A DNA stretch of 7,517 bases, from the NCBI GenBank assembly GCA_016934775.1, contig JAFGSP010000204.1, positions 1 through 7,517 on the forward strand. Reading direction: 5' to 3'. Below are positions 4,897-7,517 of this stretch, piece by piece. A program made the translations under genes and the position numbers. Numbering within the stretch: position 1 is the first letter of the stretch; the number at the start of each line of letters is the position of its first letter. The notes under the pieces were generated by a model. The model had not been told where the DNA came from and made no database searches. It saw only the letters and a program-made list of their open reading frames with translations. This DNA is from Candidatus Woesearchaeota archaeon. GTDB lineage: Archaea; Nanobdellota; Nanobdellia; Woesearchaeales; GW2011-AR15.

Positions 4897-5979
4897 ATGG
4901 AAGAACAAATTATTGTAGTCGGTCAATGTGCGATTGATGGTGTAAGCCATCCGATGAACGTAAGAGAAGCAGAAATAAGAACGGATGCAATTGGAAAATT
5001 CATTGCTAATGTAAATAAAATTATTGTACCCTATGGCACTAAATCAAGAGAAAGGGGAGGATCATATAAACCAAGAACCTCATACAAAAACGGAAATGGA
5101 GAAAAAGTCTTTGATGGTTTAGAAAGACAAGGATTAGAAATTCATCGCAGAGTTGCTGAAAAATATGGGTTAATCCCTGTTTCAGAAATCATGGATTATA
5201 GTGATGTTGATTATTTTCTTGATGTTCCAGATATGAACCTTCAAATTGGTGCGAGGAATGCACAGAACTTTGGCCTTTTGTATAAGCTTGGAGCAAGGCT
5301 TAGAGGAGAAGAGGAAGGTCATCCTGAAGTATTATCCAATGATGTAATTGCAAAGTCTAATACACAAGGACATAATAAAAAGGAAGCTATCGGTGCATTA
5401 GACAGATTAAGCGGAATTGAAGGAAACTTGTTCTACTGTTTAAGAGGACAATGCAAACCAAATTCGGTCAGTGGTATTGATAGAATAATTAATAAATGGT
5501 CTATGGCTGCAAAATATTTATTTGATGAACACCAACATCCTGACTATAGAAATTTAAATCAATTTGGAATAATATATGAAACTGCTAAGGATCTTGAAAA
5601 TATTGCAAAAATCATGTTTGATCCAAGCCATATGATTGGAGGAAAAACAGATCAAACAAGAAGAGATATAGGTTTATATGCAATCGAAGCAGGTAAATTG
5701 GGATATCATCTCATGCTTGAAATCAATATTGATGCTAACTGCACTCAATGTGATGCTGATCAGGCATTGCCGCCCACATTAAATGGAATTGACTGGGGAA
5801 GAACTCAGTATGGAGAAGAACCAAAGATCAAGCCATATTCCTTTGTGGATATAATCAGTGAGATTATAAGGCATAAAGTAGAAACTGGCGTAGTTGAGGT
5901 TTCTCAAGAAAGACTAAAGAAGGATCTTTATAAACTACAACAGCTTCAATATCCTACTCCAGACTATACTGCAAGGTAA
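4897..5979 (+). CDS. DAHP synthase-like enzyme (3-deoxy-7-phosphoheptulonate synthase, class I superfamily), divergent
   Basis: The 360-residue protein should condense phosphoenolpyruvate with erythrose 4-phosphate, the entry step to Phe, Tyr and Trp. Superfamily landmarks appear in order: Gly-Gln-Cys11-Ala-Ile-Asp (the GPCSxxD metal-Cys region), Tyr-Lys58-Pro-Arg-Thr-Ser (PEP/E4P binding KPRTS), Leu-Gln-Ile-Gly-Ala-Arg120-Asn-Ala-Gln-Asn (IGARNxQN), Leu-Arg183-Gly, Phe-Asp-Pro-Ser-His245 (metal His), and Leu-Glu275-Ile followed by Asp286/Asp288 (metal Glu and Asp). It is unusual in its GQCAID variant, a longer central region (about 135-175), a C-terminal extension of about 65 residues and a Cys282-x-x-Cys285 pair next to the metal Asp. 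No ACT, ferredoxin-like or chorismate mutase domain is seen, so feedback control within the protein is not evident. The Phe/Tyr-rich leader upstream supports the pathway assignment independently. KDO8P or another NeuB-like synthase remains possible. Its codons look more A/T-rich than those of its neighbours (visual impression). Confidence 0.75.
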   Translation: MEEQIIVVGQCAIDGVSHPMNVREAEIRTDAIGKFIANVNKIIVPYGTKSRERGGSYKPRTSYKNGNGEKVFDGLERQGLEIHRRVAEKYGLIPVSEIMDYSDVDYFLDVPDMNLQIGARNAQNFGLLYKLGARLRGEEEGHPEVLSNDVIAKSNTQGHNKKEAIGALDRLSGIEGNLFYCLRGQCKPNSVSGIDRIINKWSMAAKYLFDEHQHPDYRNLNQFGIIYETAKDLENIAKIMFDPSHMIGGKTDQTRRDIGLYAIEAGKLGYHLMLEINIDANCTQCDADQALPPTLNGIDWGRTQYGEEPKIKPYSFVDIISEIIRHKVETGVVEVSQERLKKDLYKLQQLQYPTPDYTAR

Positions 5980-5980
5980 A

Positions 5981-5990
5981 AATATTTATT
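5981..5990 (+). promoter_or_regulatory. Possible internal TATA element upstream of the tyrosyl-tRNA synthetase gene
   Basis: AATATTTATT lies in the 42-bp gap between the synthase stop and the next ATG. A start site 25 bp downstream would fall at about 6011, just before the ribosome binding site. It may give independent transcription, or the gene may simply be read through from the leader promoter. Evidence is weak in such AT-rich DNA. Confidence 0.3.
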
Positions 5991-6011
5991 GCAGTAGAAT
6001 ATCTCAGAGGT

Positions 6012-6018
6012 AGGTGAT
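6012..6018 (+). promoter_or_regulatory. Ribosome binding site of the tyrosyl-tRNA synthetase gene
   Basis: AGGTGAT, a near-full match to the archaeal 16S 3' end complement, ends 3 nt before the ATG at 6022 and confirms that start. Confidence 0.8.
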
Positions 6019-6021
6019 AAT

Positions 6022-7098
6022 ATGGACATTCATGAAAGATTCCAACTGATAAAAGAAGTAGGAGAAGAACTAGTAACAAAAGAAGAGCTTATGGACCTGC
6101 TCACAAAAAAGAAGAAATTCATCGCTTATGACGGGTTTGAGCCTTCCGGAAGGATACATATTGCCCAGGGAATACTCAGGGCTATTAATGTCAACAAGAT
6201 GACAAAAGCCGGCGCTAAATTCAAGATGTGGGTCGCTGACTGGCATGGTTGGGCAAACAACAAGATGGGCGGAGACCTCGAAAGGATCCAGACAGTCGGC
6301 AAGTATTTCATAGAGGTCTGGAAAGCATCCGGCATGGACCTTGAAAACGTGGAGTTTGTATGGGCATCTGAAGCAATGGGTAAGAAAGATTACTGGAAGA
6401 TAGTCATGCAGGTAGCCAGGAACAGCACTCTGAATAGGGTTTTAAGGACAACCCAGATAATGGGAAGATCTGAGAAAGATATCCTGCAGGCATCCCAGAT
6501 ATTATATCCCTGCATGCAGGTTGCCGATATTTTCTACCTAAAGGCAGATGTCTGCCAACTCGGTATGGATCAGAGAAAAGTGAATGTTCTTGCTAGAGAG
6601 ATTGGAGAGAAGATAGGGTTCTGGAAACCAATAATAGTGAGCCATCATATGCTGATGGGACTGCAGCAGCCGGTTTCTGAAGAGAAAGATGCTGTTGAAC
6701 GTGCTATTGACATGAAGATGTCCAAGTCAAAGCCGGACACTGCGATATTCATGACAGACAGCGAAGATGATGTGTTCAGGAAGATGCAGAAAGCATGGTG
6801 CCCTGAAAAACAAATAAAAGAAAACCCTGTGATGGAATACTGCAAGCATATTGTCTTTGAGAAATATGACAAGTTTGAGATAAAGAGGCCTGAAAAGTTC
6901 GGCGGCAATCTGACTATAAAGAGCTATGAAGAGCTTGAGAAGCTCTATGCTGATGGAAAAATCCATCCCTTAGATCTGAAAAAAACAGTGGCTTTCTACA
7001 TAAATGAGCTTCTCATACCTGTGAGGAAGCATTTTGAGAAAGATAAGGAAGCAAAAAGGCTGAAAGAGCTTGTGGAGAGTTATGAAGTTACCAGATAA
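6022..7098 (+). CDS. tyrS: Tyrosyl-tRNA synthetase, archaeal/eukaryal type
   Basis: The 358-residue enzyme charges tRNA-Tyr with tyrosine in the cytoplasm. The class I Rossmann fold begins with Tyr36-Asp-Gly-Phe-Glu-Pro-Ser-Gly (36-43), the tyrosine pocket of this family, followed by the HIGH-equivalent His-Ile-Ala-Gln (46-49). Tyrosine-binding residues are seen in Tyr162-Pro-Cys-Met-Gln166-Val-Ala-Asp169 and Gly-Met-Asp-Gln184-Arg-Lys. The KMSKS loop is intact at 232-236. The C-terminus contains Arg-Pro-Glu-Lys-Phe-Gly-Gly (near 295) and His-Pro-Leu-Asp-Leu-Lys, the conserved anticodon-binding end of archaeal TyrRS. It is about 50 residues longer than the 306-residue Methanocaldococcus enzyme, the extra length being mostly N-terminal and in the central region. 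It follows the aromatic synthase by 42 bp on the same strand. Its stop codon directly abuts the stop of the opposite-strand gene. Confidence 0.92.
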   Translation: MDIHERFQLIKEVGEELVTKEELMDLLTKKKKFIAYDGFEPSGRIHIAQGILRAINVNKMTKAGAKFKMWVADWHGWANNKMGGDLERIQTVGKYFIEVWKASGMDLENVEFVWASEAMGKKDYWKIVMQVARNSTLNRVLRTTQIMGRSEKDILQASQILYPCMQVADIFYLKADVCQLGMDQRKVNVLAREIGEKIGFWKPIIVSHHMLMGLQQPVSEEKDAVERAIDMKMSKSKPDTAIFMTDSEDDVFRKMQKAWCPEKQIKENPVMEYCKHIVFEKYDKFEIKRPEKFGGNLTIKSYEELEKLYADGKIHPLDLKKTVAFYINELLIPVRKHFEKDKEAKRLKELVESYEVTR

Positions 7099-7517
7099 TC
7101 ACTGAACGCCCCTGAAATAGTGTCCTGTAGTATACCCTTTTCTTATTTTTTTGTCATCAAAGTCTTTTCCCTCAAGGATTTTCCTGTATATCCTGACATA
7201 CTTTGCGCTGTCTTTGCAATCTATGTAAAAATTATTAATTCCGGCTTTAGTCAATCTATTTACTTGAGTGAACAACCCAAGTTGTTTTGAATTCAATATC
7301 TGAATATGTTTTGGATATTTCCTGATCTTAAAGTGGTTGTTCCTTTCGTCTATTATTTCATCTGCCTTTATCATGTTCTTTGTAGTCATCAAAACTATGT
7401 CGCCATGGACCAAACAGATGAATTTTTTGTTTTTGAATTCTGACAGCTCTTCAAGATTGAGTTCCGGTGAAATAATAGGAAGGCTGTTATAATAGTCCAG
7501 ATCAATGTCGTTGAATA
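7099..7517 (-). CDS. C-terminal part of a U32-family peptidase-like protein (partial)
   Basis: Read on the minus strand, the frame is open from the window edge to TGA at 7099-7101, so the N-terminal part (about two thirds of a typical U32 protein) lies beyond 7517. The visible 139 residues match the end of the U32 domain: a Ser-Pro-Glu-Leu-Asn-Leu-Glu-Glu-Leu segment (about 7444-7470 on the plus strand), then Val-His-Gly-Asp-Ile-Val-Leu-Met, which corresponds to the family's VHGxxxLM motif. A His-Ile-Gln-Ile-Leu-Asn-Ser-Lys-Gln-Leu stretch, a Gly-Ile-Asn-Asn-Phe-Tyr-Ile-Asp segment and the terminal Tyr-Thr-Thr-Gly-His-Tyr-Phe-Arg-Gly-Val motif follow. U32 relatives (UbiU/V, RlhA, TrhP) act in hydroxylation of RNA or quinones, and some are annotated as proteases, so the biochemical role here is open. 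The TTG at 7411-7413 is an internal codon, not the start. Confidence 0.8.
   Translation of the reverse strand, partial: FNDIDLDYYNSLPIISPELNLEELSEFKNKKFICLVHGDIVLMTTKNMIKADEIIDERNNHFKIRKYPKHIQILNSKQLGLFTQVNRLTKAGINNFYIDCKDSAKYVRIYRKILEGKDFDDKKIRKGYTTGHYFRGVQ

Noticed and set aside
4881..4937. Short 18-codon ORF from the ATG at 4881 overlapping the synthase start
   Set aside because: It has no ribosome binding site of its own, its sequence contains the synthase ribosome binding site, and its composition shows no aromatic or other regulatory pattern.
64..6966. Other open frames on both strands inside the genes (for example 157-423, 1280-1672, 4199-4501 and 6645-6908 on the minus strand)
   Set aside because: They overlap well-supported genes, have no promoters or ribosome binding sites that I can see, and encode low-complexity or unrecognisable proteins typical of antisense shadow frames.
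1..7517. CRISPR array, insertion sequence or transposon ends
   Set aside because: No regularly spaced direct repeats, no terminal inverted repeats with flanking duplications and no transposase, integrase or Cas-like protein were seen. The TTGGCTAG repeat at 4741 and 4777 is only two short copies.

Overview
The window looks like part of a compact, AT-rich archaeal genome, plausibly DPANN-type (Woesearchaeota/Pacearchaeota-like), although the sequence alone does not fix the phylum. The evidence is an archaeal/eukaryal-type tyrosyl-tRNA synthetase, a 5S rRNA with the archaeal core pattern, TATA boxes about 25-28 nt upstream of start codons (leaderless style), GGTGA-type Shine-Dalgarno sites, and genes that abut or overlap by a few bases.

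Layout. Positions 2-670 hold the C-terminal end of a multi-pass membrane protein with a soluble tail. Positions 715-3620 form a tight four-gene run: a sugar-nucleotidyltransferase-like enzyme, a small membrane protein with an internal duplication, a GT2 glycosyltransferase and a small GDPD-like protein. This looks like a surface glycan or glycolipid unit. A single 5S rRNA gene with its own TATA box and T-rich terminator follows at about 3657-3803. It carries an extra hairpin of about 31 nt in helix III. An FkbM-type methyltransferase follows at 3873-4667.

The most interesting stretch is 4674-4896, upstream of a DAHP-synthase-like gene (first step of aromatic amino acid biosynthesis). A strong TATA box is followed 28 nt later by a 25-codon ORF that ends Phe-Tyr-Phe-Tyr-Phe-Phe-Gly-stop. 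Directly after its stop codon lie two long RNA helices that cannot both form fully. The 5' strand of the first begins at the first base after the stop codon and covers the footprint of a ribosome sitting at that stop. The 5' strand of the second begins at the next free base. This is the architecture of a ribosome-mediated Phe/Tyr attenuator, here in an archaeal context. The synthase lacks any visible allosteric domain, and the next gene is tyrosyl-tRNA synthetase, so the segment 4674-7098 reads as an aromatic amino acid unit controlled by its own leader.

The window ends with the C-terminal part of a U32-family peptidase on the minus strand, whose stop codon abuts that of the tyrosyl-tRNA synthetase gene.
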